Source: Sorangium cellulosum So0157-2 (GTDB taxonomy: Bacteria > Myxococcota_A > Polyangia > Polyangiales > Polyangiaceae). Taken from it: DNA of 64,000 nt. Shown one piece after another: positions 35,631 through 44,741 of this stretch; position 1 is the stretch's first letter, and each line of letters opens with the position of its first letter. The stretch covers positions 12,132,501 through 12,196,500 of the forward strand of contig NC_021658.1 in NCBI RefSeq assembly GCF_000418325.1. Reading direction: 5' to 3'. The notes beneath the pieces were generated by a model. It had not been told where the DNA came from, searched no databases, and saw only the letters and a list, made by a program, of their open reading frames with translations. The position numbers were made by a program, and so were the translations under genes.

Positions 35631-36367
35631 ACGCGCCTCGCAGGGCCGTACCAATCGCGCTCGGCGTGGACGAGCGGACGGCGTCGGTGGACTGGGCGCG
35701 CGTGTCGCAGGACCTCGACGCGCACGGCTGCGCGGTGATCGAGGGCCTGCTCACCGGGGCCGAGTGCGGCGACCTGGCCGCGCTGTACGCGCGCGACGAG
35801 CTCTTCCGCAGCCGGGTGGTGATGGCGCGGCACGGCTTCGGGCGCGGGGAGTACAAGTACTTCGCGCGCCCGCTGCCCGCGCTTGTCGACGCCCTGCGGA
35901 CCAGCCTCTATCCGCGCCTCGCGCCCATCGCGAACCGCTGGAGCGCGGCGATGGGCCTCGACGTGCGGTATCCGGAGGAGCTCGCGCGCTTCGTCGAGCG
36001 CTGCCACGCCGCGGGCCAGGCCCAGCCGACGCCGCTCCTCTTGCAGTATGGCGAGGGTGACTACAACTGCCTGCATCAAGATCTCTACGGCGAGCACGTC
36101 TTTCCGCTCCAGGTCGCGATCCTCCTCTCCGAGCCCGAGCGCGATTTCACGGGCGGCGAGCTCGTGATGACGGAGCAGCGCCCGCGGATGCAATCTCGAC
36201 CGATGGTGGTGCCGCTGCGCCAGGGCGACGCGGCGGTCTTCGCCGTCCGTCATCGACCCGTGCAGGGCACGCGCGGCGTGTACCGGGTCAACATGCGGCA
36301 CGGCGTCAGCCGTGTGCGATCGGGGCATCGCCACACGGTGGGTGTCATCTTTCACGACGCGGCGTGA
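35627..36367 (+). CDS. 2-oxoglutarate/Fe(II)-dependent dioxygenase coupled to ada
   Basis: A 246-residue dioxygenase with the double-stranded beta-helix fold. LHQDLYGEHVFPLQ supplies the HxD iron motif; the distal His and the 2-oxoglutarate-binding Arg are expected around GVYRVNMRHGVSRVRSGHRHT. The sequence resembles the COG3826-type proteins often found next to ada or alkA; it is not AlkB itself. The GTG start overlaps the stop of ada (GTGA), so it belongs to the same operon and is most simply read as part of the alkylation response, perhaps an oxidative demethylase. Its exact substrate is not established from sequence. Confidence 0.9.
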   Translation: MNAPRRAVPIALGVDERTASVDWARVSQDLDAHGCAVIEGLLTGAECGDLAALYARDELFRSRVVMARHGFGRGEYKYFARPLPALVDALRTSLYPRLAPIANRWSAAMGLDVRYPEELARFVERCHAAGQAQPTPLLLQYGEGDYNCLHQDLYGEHVFPLQVAILLSEPERDFTGGELVMTEQRPRMQSRPMVVPLRQGDAAVFAVRHRPVQGTRGVYRVNMRHGVSRVRSGHRHTVGVIFHDAA

Positions 36368-36515
36368 TCGCGCGGCGGGAGAGCGCGGGCGACGATCTCG
36401 CGCCGTCACCTCACCGCCGTGCCCCGCCGGTCACCTCGTTGCTGTAGCCTGCGACGGCTGATGTCCGGTCGGCTCTCGCTGAGCCGTCGGGACGGGCGGG
36501 AAGCATCGAGGAGAT

Positions 36516-37322
36516 ATGGGCAAAATCTGGTTGGCGGTGGGGGCTTGCGCGTGCGCCTTGCTCGTCGCGTGCGGCGGCGACGACACGGACGGGAGCGGCG
36601 GCGCAGGCGGGAGCGGCGGCGCGGGCGAGGGCGGCGGCGCAGGCCAAGGCGGCGCCGGTGAGGGCGGCGCCGGCGGCGCGGGCGGCGAGGCGAGCCTGCT
36701 CGAGCTGTTCCACGCGGCCGTCGCCGACGCCGAGGTCGCCGAGGAGAGCGAGCGCGTGGACACGTTGACGGCGATCGACGACGAGACGGCCGATCTCGTC
36801 CGCGACGCCGAGGATCGCGTGCTGATGCTCACCTGGACGTCCTACGCGGGCTATGACGAGCTCGTGGGCGAGGAGACGGAGCTCGGCGTCGAGGTCTGGA
36901 GCACGGCGGCGCCCGAGCTCCAGGCGTTCTGCCGCGCGAGCGGCCTCGAAGGAGCGGCGCTCTCGCTGCGGCTCGAGCAGCTGCTCGGCCTGCCGCCGGA
37001 CAGCGGCAAGGACCGCGTCGTGGCGCTCTGGGTGCCGGCGGAGTCGATGTTCCGCCCGACGCCGGACCTGGAGATCGACGACACGACCGCCGATCTCGAC
37101 TTCCCGGACGGCACGCCGCAAGAACATGAGGACTGGTTCAACGCCCTGAAGGCGACGTCCTATGGCGAGGGCGGGTATCCGTGGACGCGCCTCGGCTACA
37201 CGTACGACTGGAGCCCAGAGGGCCAGGAGGTCGGCCTGAGCGAGTTCGTGATCAGAAAGGGCACGACCGTCGTCGTGGAGTCGGTCACCCCGCAGGACGA
37301 GTACTGCCGTCCAGCGCAGTGA
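36516..37322 (+). CDS. Gly-rich lipoprotein of unknown function
   Basis: A 268-residue lipoprotein: signal MGKIWLAVGACACALLVAC with a clear lipobox (LVAC). A Gly/Ala/Ser tether of about 35 residues follows, then a globular domain that is acidic and has few cysteines. Segments include LIRDAEDRVLMLTW-like VRDAEDRVLMLTWTSYAGYDE, FRPTPDLEIDDTTADLDFP and a C-terminal YTYDWSPEGQEVGLSEFVI. No family recognised, but similar lipoproteins with GG-rich tethers are common in myxobacteria. It ends next to a strong convergent terminator hairpin. Confidence 0.75.
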   Translation: MGKIWLAVGACACALLVACGGDDTDGSGGAGGSGGAGEGGGAGQGGAGEGGAGGAGGEASLLELFHAAVADAEVAEESERVDTLTAIDDETADLVRDAEDRVLMLTWTSYAGYDELVGEETELGVEVWSTAAPELQAFCRASGLEGAALSLRLEQLLGLPPDSGKDRVVALWVPAESMFRPTPDLEIDDTTADLDFPDGTPQEHEDWFNALKATSYGEGGYPWTRLGYTYDWSPEGQEVGLSEFVIRKGTTVVVESVTPQDEYCRPAQ

Positions 37323-37330
37323 CGCGCGCC

Positions 37331-37356
37331 GCCCCGGGCGCGAGCGCGCCCGGGGC
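37331..37356. terminator. Bidirectional 12-bp GC hairpin
   Basis: A perfect 12-bp inverted repeat (GCCCCGGGCGCG / CGCGCCCGGGGC) separated by two bases lies in the 51-bp gap between convergent stop codons. There is no T-run, but the stem is very stable and correctly placed for both genes. Confidence 0.6.
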
Positions 37357-37373
37357 CTCCCGAGGAGGGCCGC

Positions 37374-37961
37374 TCAGTCGAGCTCGGAGGGCCCGAGCGG
37401 CACCTTGCGATAGACGCGATCGACGTCGACGACGACGCCGACCGACTCGAGCTCGAGCTGCATGCCGGGGCCCAGGATGGCGAGCAGCCACCGGCCGTCC
37501 GGCTGCCGCTGGAAGTGCTCGATACGCACCTCCTTCTGGGAGACGAGCACATACTCCACGATGGAGGGGACGCTCCGGTATTGCGCGAACTTGTCGCCGC
37601 GATCGTAGGCCTCCGACGAATCGGAGAGCACCTCGACGATCACGCTCGGGTTGATGAGCGTGTCGAGCTCCGCATCCTCGAACGCGGGAGCGCCGCAGAC
37701 CACGGAGGCGTCGGGATACACGTAACGCCCCGTGGACGTGATCTTGACGCGCAGGTCGGAGGTGTGGACCTCGCAGGCGCGATCGAGCAGCGCGTTGCCG
37801 AGCTCGCGCTGGAGGTTCCCGGCCAGCAGGCTGTGCGCCCGGGTGCAGCCCGACATCGCGAAGATCTCGCCGTTCGCGTACTCGTGCTTCTGATCGGAGG
37901 CCCGCTCGAACGCGAGGTACTCCGCGGGCGAGAGCCCGGTGCGCCTGGCAGGATGTCCCAT
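37374..37961 (-). CDS. Uma2-family (DUF820) restriction-endonuclease-fold protein
   Basis: A 195-residue protein of the Uma2 family, a PD-(D/E)XK nuclease-fold group common in cyanobacteria and large-genome bacteria. Landmarks: the N-terminal LSPAEYLAFERASDQKHEYANGE, then TSDLRVKI, YPDASVVCG (acidic metal ligand), the NPSVIVEVLSDSSEAYDRG segment with Glu and Lys/Asp positions, and YVLVSQKEVRIEHF. The predicted catalytic core is intact. Physiological function is unknown. The upstream neighbour on the other side, the PgsB-like gene, lies 142 bases away on the same strand. Confidence 0.9.
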   Translation of the reverse strand: MGHPARRTGLSPAEYLAFERASDQKHEYANGEIFAMSGCTRAHSLLAGNLQRELGNALLDRACEVHTSDLRVKITSTGRYVYPDASVVCGAPAFEDAELDTLINPSVIVEVLSDSSEAYDRGDKFAQYRSVPSIVEYVLVSQKEVRIEHFQRQPDGRWLLAILGPGMQLELESVGVVVDVDRVYRKVPLGPSELD

Positions 37962-38103
37962 CGCGGACAGCGTACGGCATCCGCCCGCCGGAGGCGAGAC
38001 GCTGCCCCCCCCTTCCCCCGGAAGGTCCGAAGCAGCCCACCGCCGCCCTCCTCCCCCGGCGGCCCCCCAGGCGGTCGAGCTCGCGCCGTCGCCGCCTCCC
38101 CTG

Positions 38104-41100
38104 TCACCCCTGCTCCGTCGCCGGCGCCCCCGGCGGCGCGGCCGCCTCGGCCTTCTTCGGCTTCTTCCGCCGGCTCTCCAGCCACGCCCTGCGCTTCTCG
38201 ACCCACTTGGCGAGGTCCTTCGCCAGCCAGCCGCCCTTCTGCCGCCCGACGATCTCCCGCAGCAGCAGCGCGGCCTGGCCGTGGCCGATGCGCATCGCGA
38301 ACAGATCGTCCATCACGATCTTCGCCCACCGCGTCCGGCGCACCGAGTCCATGTGATCCACGAACTGCTCTATCCGGAGCAGCACCTTCGTCCCCACCCC
38401 CGTCTTGCCCGTCACCACGAGCGCCGCCGTCTTCTCCTTGTCGAGCGCCTCGAGCCTGCGGATCGCCCCGTCGATCAGGTTCGCGTGCTCCGCCCACCCG
38501 GCGCCGCCCTGCTCCTTGGCCGCGCGCACCGCCGCGAGCGCCTCGCGCAGATCGATGAGGCCGAAATCCGAGTACGACAGGAAGAACGTCAGCACCTCGC
38601 GCCGCGCCGAGGGGTTGCTCTGCATCCGCTCGATCGCGGTCCGCACCCGGTCCATCGACAGCCACCGGTAAACGAAGTCGAGCCCGGTGCCCTTGATGTT
38701 CTGCGACCCCATCAGCCGCGCGTCGAACCCCGGCGGGACCTCGCGCGTGATGAAGTCGATCACCTTGTCCCCCTTGGCGTCGGCGTTCCACAGGACCGCG
38801 ATGCGCTCGAGGAACAGCTCGCGGAACGCCGCCCGGAACGCCTGGTTGGCCTCGGCGTCGGCGCCCCGCGACAGCGCCGCCTCGACCTCCGCGCGCGCCT
38901 TGTCGCGCCGGGCCAGCCGCCGCGACAGCCGCGCCGCGTGGTGGACGATGTCCGGGCGGATGTCGTCCTCGCCCGCGGGCGGCGCGTGCGCCTCCAGCGC
39001 CTTCTTCACCGCCGCCTCGATCGCCTCGGGCTCCCCCTTCTTGCCCAGGACCTCGGGGCCGCCCACGATCGCCGCCGCCGCCGCCTCGTCGATCGCCGGC
39101 AGCGCGCGCAGCATCCGGGTGAGATCGTCCTCGAACGCGCCCGCGCGCGCCGGGACGCCGACCTTCTTCATCTGCTCGTCGAAGCGCTCGAGCGCGCGCT
39201 CCTTGCCCCCGTCGCCCGTGATCACCATGTCGCGCAGCCGCGCGTCGAGCCCCTCCGTGATGAACTGCATCATCCCGCCGAGGTTCGAGTTGATCAGCAC
39301 CACGTGATCGACCCCGATGTCCTCGACGATGATCTGCGCGAACACGCGCGACCGCGCGACCCGGTCCGCGCGGTTGTTCACCACCATCACCGTCGCCTTG
39401 CCGGGCGTCGCGTCCATGTCGTGCTTGTCGAACGCGAGCCGCGTCCAGTTCGACATGAACCCGGCGCGCTCGTTCGCGCTCATCCCGTTCGAGAACGTCA
39501 GCTTCCGCCCCCGGTACTGCACCGTCGGGTACGTCTTCAGCACGCCGAGGTCGAGGATCACGTGATCCGCGATCTCGACCAGCGCGAACTCGCGATCGAC
39601 CCCGAAGTGATCCGCCAGCGCCAGCACCAGCGCCACGTTGCGCGGGTGCTCCTGGTACGGGAGCCGATCGAGGAGGTCGACCGGCAGGAGATCCGCGTCG
39701 ATCGGCGGGATCGCGACGAGGTTCGTCCCCTTGCGCTGCGCCTGGTCCTTGAGCAGCGGGAGCATCTGCTCCTCGGTCGTGAACGACAGCCCGTCCGTGG
39801 GCATGAAGCGCGCGATCACCCGCGCGACGTCCTCGCCCCCGGGGCCCTGGATGTCCTCGTGATCCGGGTACGCGTTCGTCAGCGTCGTGATCTCGTCGCG
39901 CATCCACTCCGAGCAGAGCGTGTCCACGAAGAGCGGCTGGAGCGCCATGCACTCCCACAGGAACACCTGCGCGCGGAGGTTCCTCCCGGCCGCGAGGATG
40001 TTCCGCTGCTCCCAGATGGTCGCCTTGTCGTAGGGGCGGTAGATGAAGATCTCCTGCGCGGGCAGGTCGCGCATCGCGTGGATGAACATCGCCTCGCAGC
40101 CGGTCGTCTTCACGACGACGTCGTACCGGAGCGCGTGGAACAGCGCGGCCTTGAGCCGCTCCGAGCCGCTCTTGCCGCGCGTGCCCCAGCCGCCGATGGT
40201 GAGCGGGATGCCCCGGCGCGCGCGCTCGATCTGCGTCATGATCCACGCTGCGCGCAGCACCATGTACGCGAGGACGAGGAACACGATCCACGCGAGCTGC
40301 GTCGGGACGTTGCCCGCGGGCGACACGAGGTACGAGAGGAAGCTGTCGATCCAGACCGGCACCGACGGGCCGACGAGCCAGTCGCGGCCGAGCTGGAACG
40401 CCGAGGGCACCGCGACGGCGAGGTACTTGCTCGGCAGGTGCGGCTCGAGCGCGAACGGGCGGCCGTCGACCTCGCCCCCGGTGTCGCCGAGCGCGACCGA
40501 GAAGCCGAGCTCGCCGGTCATCAGCGTGAACTTCTTCTGCTCGGCCGGCTCCTGCGCCACGAGCGCGCGCATGCGGGCCTGCGCGTAGCGGTCGTAGCGC
40601 CACGTCAGCAGGGCGCGCGCGCGCAGCCGGTGCGCGAGCTTGGCCGGCGCGCGCACCGTGACCGTCCCGCGCGCCGTGATGAGGCGGATCTCGCGCTGGG
40701 TCAGGCTGGCCGCGGCGAGCAGATCGTCGATGCGGGGGACGAACGGCCCCCAGCCGCCGACGGGCGGGTAGACGTGGCGCTCGCCCGGCACGCGCGTGGG
40801 CGTGACCTCCGCCATGCCGACCGGCGGCGCGACGAGCTCGCCCGCGAACAGGCGGCCGCTCGTGTGGATCCACCCCTTGCGCTTGTCCGGCATCGGGGTG
40901 CGCATCTCGTGGATGAGCCGCCAGAGGCGGAAGCCGCGCGGCTCGCCGCGCGTGAGCACGTACCGGCCCCGGCCGCGGCGCCGGAGCGTGTAGGTCATGT
41001 CGCCGCGCGAGGCGACCAGGAGCGCGCGCTCGATGTCCCGCGGCTCGGCGTCGGCCGGGATCTCGACCGGCGCGCTCTCGCCCTCGAGGAGCTCCGAGGC

Positions 41101-42738
41101 CGCGGCGACGAGCGCCTGCCGGATGTGCTCGGCGACCGGGCGGCTCTCGACCTCGAGCAGCCGCAGCGCCGCGGCCGCGTCGTCGGACAGATCCGGCGAG
41201 ATCGCCGGGCGGCTCGCGAACTCGGCGAGCAGGTCGACGAACGTCGCCGGCGGCAGCGGCGCGTAGGGCCCGGCGCAGAGCGTGCGCACCGCCTCGAGGG
41301 CCGCGCGGGACGCGAGCGGCGGGCCGGGCTTGGCGAAGGCGAAGCGGACGACGCGCTCGGCGTACGGGACGGCATCCGCGTGGTCGGTCGCGAAGCGCGA
41401 GAGCTCCCGCATGGCGTAGCCGCGGACGCGCGGCGACCCGTCGGCCTCGGCGACCTCGGCGAGCGCCGTGAGGGCCTCGGGGCTGCCGAGGGCGAGGAGC
41501 TGGCGCACGAGCTCCTGGCGGACGTGCTCGCTCGGGTCGTCGCGGGCGAGGAGCGCGATGGCGAGCGGGTCCGCGCTCGCGGCCGCGCGCCCGGGCGGCG
41601 CGCTCGCGGCGGTCTCCGCGCTGAGCCGGGGCGCCGAGTCGGGCGCGGGCGCGTCGGGCAGCTCGGCGCCGCCCGGGCCCTCGAGGGCGCCGCCCGAGGA
41701 GGCTGCCTCCGGCGCGGCGCTCGGCCCGCTGCCGCGGCCCGCCTGCGCGCCGTTCCAGCGGCGCGGGTCCTGGGCGGCGCCGGCGGGCCGCGCCGCGCTC
41801 GCCCCGCGCGCGTCGCCGAGCGGGATCACCGGGGCGGACGGGCGCGCGGCCGCGCCGAGGAGGCGCAGGGCGTTGCGGCGGAGGATGGGGCCGTCCTTGT
41901 CCGCCGGGTCGCGCGCGCGGATGCGCTCGGCGAGCAGCGAGAACGCCTCGTCGGGGAAGAGGAGGACGCCGATCTCGAGGGCGGCGATCTGCACCCAGCG
42001 GGACGCGCCCACGCCGCGCGACCACGCCAGCACCGAGCGGGCCGCGTCGAGCCCGAGGTGGCCGAGCCGCTCGCGCGCCGGGATGCGGTGCAGGAGGGCG
42101 ACGGCCGCGAGCATGGCGGCCCGGCGGACGGGCGCGGGGCGGCTCGGCTCGGCGTGCGCGATGGCGAGCCGGAGGACGCCGCCGTCGCGGACGACGTGCA
42201 GCGCGTCGGGCGGGTCGAGGTGCTGCGCGAGGTGCGTGAGCGCGTGGTAGGCGACCTCGATCTCGTCGAGGCGGTCGGCGATGGCCGTGGCGAAGCGCTC
42301 CTGGGCCGCCTCGAGGTCGAGGCTGCGGGCGAGCGCCGAGAGGTCGCCGGCCTGCTCGACGCGCGCGGCGGCCCAGCCGAGCGGGGAGGCGGCGCCGCTC
42401 TTCTTGCGCTCGCGCGCCCAGACGCGGAGCTGCCGGGCGAGGAGCTCGCGCCGCTCGGCCGGGGTGGCGGCCGACTGGTAGGCGACCACGAGCGCGGACT
42501 CGGCGCTGCGCAGCCGGTCGACCTCGGCGGCCGCGCCGTCGGCGCACCGGGCGAGCGCGGCGAGCAGCGCGGGCCGCGGGGGATCCTCGTCGCCCAGGTC
42601 GGCCGTGACGCGGGCGACGACCGTGGCGATGGCCCGCGGTCGGCAGCGCACCTCGATCTGGGGGAGGCTGTCCTCGACGATCTCCGCGATCGATCGCGGC
42701 GCCGCGGTCCAGGGGTCGGTCGCCTCGCGCAGGCTCAC
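38104..42738 (-). CDS. Giant protein with PgsB/CapB-like Mur-ligase domain
   Basis: A 1544-residue protein starting at a GTG. Residues 1 to about 560 are alpha-helical with HEAT-repeat-like character (ARDDPSEHVRQELVRQLLALG). A region of about 250 residues follows, then one transmembrane helix (LAWIVFLVLAYMVLRAAWIM, about 815-835). Directly behind it lies a domain that tracks poly-gamma-glutamate synthase PgsB/CapB across its length: P-loop GGWGTRGKSGSERL, VVVKTTGCEAMFIH, the WECMALQPLF acidic motif, LTNAYPDHEDIQGP, and MVVNNRADRVARSRVF near residue 1130. About 300 further helical residues have no clear match. PgsB is normally about 400 residues with PgsC and PgsA partners, absent here. I infer an ATP-dependent ligase making an amide bond on an unknown polymer. 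Confidence 0.85.
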   Translation of the reverse strand: MSLREATDPWTAAPRSIAEIVEDSLPQIEVRCRPRAIATVVARVTADLGDEDPPRPALLAALARCADGAAAEVDRLRSAESALVVAYQSAATPAERRELLARQLRVWARERKKSGAASPLGWAAARVEQAGDLSALARSLDLEAAQERFATAIADRLDEIEVAYHALTHLAQHLDPPDALHVVRDGGVLRLAIAHAEPSRPAPVRRAAMLAAVALLHRIPARERLGHLGLDAARSVLAWSRGVGASRWVQIAALEIGVLLFPDEAFSLLAERIRARDPADKDGPILRRNALRLLGAAARPSAPVIPLGDARGASAARPAGAAQDPRRWNGAQAGRGSGPSAAPEAASSGGALEGPGGAELPDAPAPDSAPRLSAETAASAPPGRAAASADPLAIALLARDDPSEHVRQELVRQLLALGSPEALTALAEVAEADGSPRVRGYAMRELSRFATDHADAVPYAERVVRFAFAKPGPPLASRAALEAVRTLCAGPYAPLPPATFVDLLAEFASRPAISPDLSDDAAAALRLLEVESRPVAEHIRQALVAAASELLEGESAPVEIPADAEPRDIERALLVASRGDMTYTLRRRGRGRYVLTRGEPRGFRLWRLIHEMRTPMPDKRKGWIHTSGRLFAGELVAPPVGMAEVTPTRVPGERHVYPPVGGWGPFVPRIDDLLAAASLTQREIRLITARGTVTVRAPAKLAHRLRARALLTWRYDRYAQARMRALVAQEPAEQKKFTLMTGELGFSVALGDTGGEVDGRPFALEPHLPSKYLAVAVPSAFQLGRDWLVGPSVPVWIDSFLSYLVSPAGNVPTQLAWIVFLVLAYMVLRAAWIMTQIERARRGIPLTIGGWGTRGKSGSERLKAALFHALRYDVVVKTTGCEAMFIHAMRDLPAQEIFIYRPYDKATIWEQRNILAAGRNLRAQVFLWECMALQPLFVDTLCSEWMRDEITTLTNAYPDHEDIQGPGGEDVARVIARFMPTDGLSFTTEEQMLPLLKDQAQRKGTNLVAIPPIDADLLPVDLLDRLPYQEHPRNVALVLALADHFGVDREFALVEIADHVILDLGVLKTYPTVQYRGRKLTFSNGMSANERAGFMSNWTRLAFDKHDMDATPGKATVMVVNNRADRVARSRVFAQIIVEDIGVDHVVLINSNLGGMMQFITEGLDARLRDMVITGDGGKERALERFDEQMKKVGVPARAGAFEDDLTRMLRALPAIDEAAAAAIVGGPEVLGKKGEPEAIEAAVKKALEAHAPPAGEDDIRPDIVHHAARLSRRLARRDKARAEVEAALSRGADAEANQAFRAAFRELFLERIAVLWNADAKGDKVIDFITREVPPGFDARLMGSQNIKGTGLDFVYRWLSMDRVRTAIERMQSNPSARREVLTFFLSYSDFGLIDLREALAAVRAAKEQGGAGWAEHANLIDGAIRRLEALDKEKTAALVVTGKTGVGTKVLLRIEQFVDHMDSVRRTRWAKIVMDDLFAMRIGHGQAALLLREIVGRQKGGWLAKDLAKWVEKRRAWLESRRKKPKKAEAAAPPGAPATEQG

Positions 42739-42927
42739 GGCGCCACCGGGCGGGACCGAGCGCGCAGCGAGCGGCCTTGCGGCGGGAAGCGAGGGGCACC
42801 GTACGGCGAGACCATCGGCGGGCGAGCAGGGTACACCGTCGCGCGGAGCTGTCGCGAGCCGCTCTTCACCCGGCCTTGGCCCTGCCGGCCTGGACGCGCC
42901 GGGCCGCCTCGGACGCGCGCCGCGCCT

Positions 42928-43764
42928 TCAGGGCGAGGCCTCCGCGAACGTATCGCAGTCCTCGACGCGGCCGCCCCGCATGCCGCGCTTGAACCAGGCG
43001 ACCCGCTGCGCGGACGAGCCGTGCGTCCACGTCTCCGGGTTGACCCTGCCGGTCGCGCTCTTCTGCAGCCGATCGTCGCCGATCGCGGACGCGGCCTGGA
43101 GCGCCTCGTCGGCGTCGCCCTCCTCGAGCAGATCGCGCTTCGCCGTCGCGTGGGCCCACACGCCGGCGAAGCAGTCCGCCTGGAGCTCCATGCGCACGGA
43201 GAGCGCGTTCCGCTCGTTCGGGCGCGCCGCTTGCTGCTGGCGCATTTTTCGCTCGATGCCGAGCACGTTCTGCACGTGGTGGCCGATCTCGTGGGCGAGC
43301 ACGTACGCCTGGGCGAAGTCGCCCGGCGCGCCGAACCGCGCCTTGAGCTCGCGGTAGAAGCCGAGGTCGATGTACGCCGTGCGATCGGCCGGGCAGTAGA
43401 ACGGCCCCATGGCCGACTCGCCGACGCCGCAGCCCGACCTCACCGAGTCGGTGAACAACGTCAGCTGCGGCGCCGGATAGGTCTGCCCCATCCGGCTGAA
43501 CACCTGCTTCCACACGGCCTCGGTGTCATCGAGGACGAAGGACACGAAGTCGACGAGCCGCTCCTCCTCGGGCGAGCTCGCGCGCTCGCGCTGCGCGCCG
43601 GGGGGCGAGACGCCCTGGCCGAGCCCCGAGGAGAGGAGATCTTTCCCGAAGACGAGGGAGAGCACGAGCAGGATCACCGTCCCGCCGACGCCGAGCTTCG
43701 CTCCGCCGGAGACGCCGCGGAGATCTCGGAGGTTCGCACTGCGTTTCCCAGGTGTCCAGCGCAT
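42928..43764 (-). CDS. Neutral zinc metallopeptidase (YpfJ family)
   Basis: A 278-residue membrane-anchored peptidase of the putative neutral zinc metallopeptidase family. One N-terminal transmembrane helix (LGVGGTVILLVLSLVFG, about residues 24-40) follows a basic start that includes the usual KRSANLRDLRG. The catalytic zinc motif is VLAHEIGHHVQNVLG, with the downstream ligand in MELQADCFAGVWAHA. Cysteines flanking GVGESAMGPFYCPADRTAYID match the family. The enzyme faces the periplasm. Substrate unknown. It is 189 bases upstream of the PgsB-like gene on the same strand, so a shared transcript is possible. Confidence 0.92.
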   Translation of the reverse strand: MRWTPGKRSANLRDLRGVSGGAKLGVGGTVILLVLSLVFGKDLLSSGLGQGVSPPGAQRERASSPEEERLVDFVSFVLDDTEAVWKQVFSRMGQTYPAPQLTLFTDSVRSGCGVGESAMGPFYCPADRTAYIDLGFYRELKARFGAPGDFAQAYVLAHEIGHHVQNVLGIERKMRQQQAARPNERNALSVRMELQADCFAGVWAHATAKRDLLEEGDADEALQAASAIGDDRLQKSATGRVNPETWTHGSSAQRVAWFKRGMRGGRVEDCDTFAEASP

Positions 43765-44135
43765 GGCAAACGCAGGTATAGCGTGGAGCGCGCCTCGGGC
43801 GCCACCTTAGCTTTTCGTCAGGACGTTTTGCATTGCTCGCCTGCTGTCGGCGCCTGCTGTCGGCGCCGGCGCGCGAGCGGGTCGCCGCCTGCGCCTGCCC
43901 TGAGCGGCGAGGCGCGGATTGGACAACGAGCCTGACGCTCACCCCTTCAATCGTCGGAGACACCGAGTCGGCTCACCAGGTCTCCTGACGAGCTGGCGAT
44001 GTCTCTCCTCGATCCTCTCGCGCTCTCGCCAGCGCCCCAGATCGCCTGCCGACGTCCGCGTGGCCCTGCCAACCTCAGCGCCGGCGCGCGCCGTCGCCCG
44101 GCGCGCGCTTGCCGTTCGCGGAGGCCGGTGGAACG
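43765..44135. other. Divergent intergenic region
   Basis: A 371-base stretch between the divergent metallopeptidase and peroxiredoxin genes contains no convincing gene. A tandem pair CTGTCGGCGCCTGCTGTCGGCGCC occurs at about 43846-43869 (12-base direct repeat, two copies). The less GC-rich stretch at 43805-43840 (AGCTTTTCGTCAGGACGTTTTGCATTG) may be a promoter for the minus-strand gene. Confidence 0.4.
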
Positions 44136-44726
44136 ATGCACGCCATCATGACGCACGCAAAGCACCTCGCCTCCGCCCTCGCCCTCGCCGCGCTGGCCCT
44201 CGCCGCCGGCTGCGACGAGCCCTCCGGCGCGTCCGGCAAGGCCGCCGAGAAGCCCTCCGAGACGGCGGGCGCCTCCGCCCAGCCCGCCGCGCTCAAGCCC
44301 GGCGACGCCGCGCCCGACGTGACCTTCAAGCTGCACGACGGCCGAGAGGTGAAGCTCTCCGGCCTGCAAGGCAAGCAGGTGCTCGTCTACTTCTATCCCA
44401 AGGACGACACGCCGGGCTGCACCATCCAGGCCAAGGGCCTGCGCGACGGCTGGGCCGATCTCCAGGCCGCCGGGCTGGAGGTCTACGGCGTCTCGACCCA
44501 GGACGCGCAGAGCCACCAGGCCTTCGTCGAGAAATACGAGCTCCCGTTCCCGCTCGTCGTCGACGAAGGCGGCGCGATCTCCACCGCGTTCCGCGTGCCG
44601 CTGCGCAACGAGCTCTCCGCTCGCCAGTCCTTCCTCATCGGCAAGGACGGCAAGATCAAGCAGGTCTGGCTCGAGGTGGATCCCAAGGAGCACGCCGCCG
44701 CGATCCTCGCCGCAGCGAAGAGCTGA
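44136..44726 (+). CDS. Lipoprotein peroxiredoxin (Bcp/PrxQ type, 1-Cys)
   Basis: A 196-residue protein: lipoprotein signal with lipobox LAAGC (Cys26), an Ala/Pro/Lys tether, then a complete thioredoxin-fold peroxiredoxin domain from PGDAAPDVTFKLHDGREV. The active site YFYPKDDTPGCTIQAKGLRD carries the peroxidatic Cys at residue 95. Bcp/PrxQ proteins often have a resolving Cys five residues later; here that position is Lys, and no other Cys lies in the domain, so this is a 1-Cys enzyme needing an external thiol. FGVSTQD-like YGVSTQDAQSHQAF is intact. It would detoxify peroxides outside the cytoplasm. Confidence 0.92.
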   Translation: MHAIMTHAKHLASALALAALALAAGCDEPSGASGKAAEKPSETAGASAQPAALKPGDAAPDVTFKLHDGREVKLSGLQGKQVLVYFYPKDDTPGCTIQAKGLRDGWADLQAAGLEVYGVSTQDAQSHQAFVEKYELPFPLVVDEGGAISTAFRVPLRNELSARQSFLIGKDGKIKQVWLEVDPKEHAAAILAAAKS

Positions 44727-44741
44727 GCGCCGCGACCCGCG

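Noticed and set aside
35627..36367. AlkB for the dioxygenase after ada
   Set aside because: The arrangement of the HxD motif and lack of AlkB signature segments do not fit; closer to COG3826-type proteins.
37939..43935. A plus-strand open frame of 1998 codons opposite the PgsB-like gene
   Set aside because: Arg/Ala/Leu-rich with no domain; the minus-strand gene has clear motifs, so this is an antisense artefact of codon bias.
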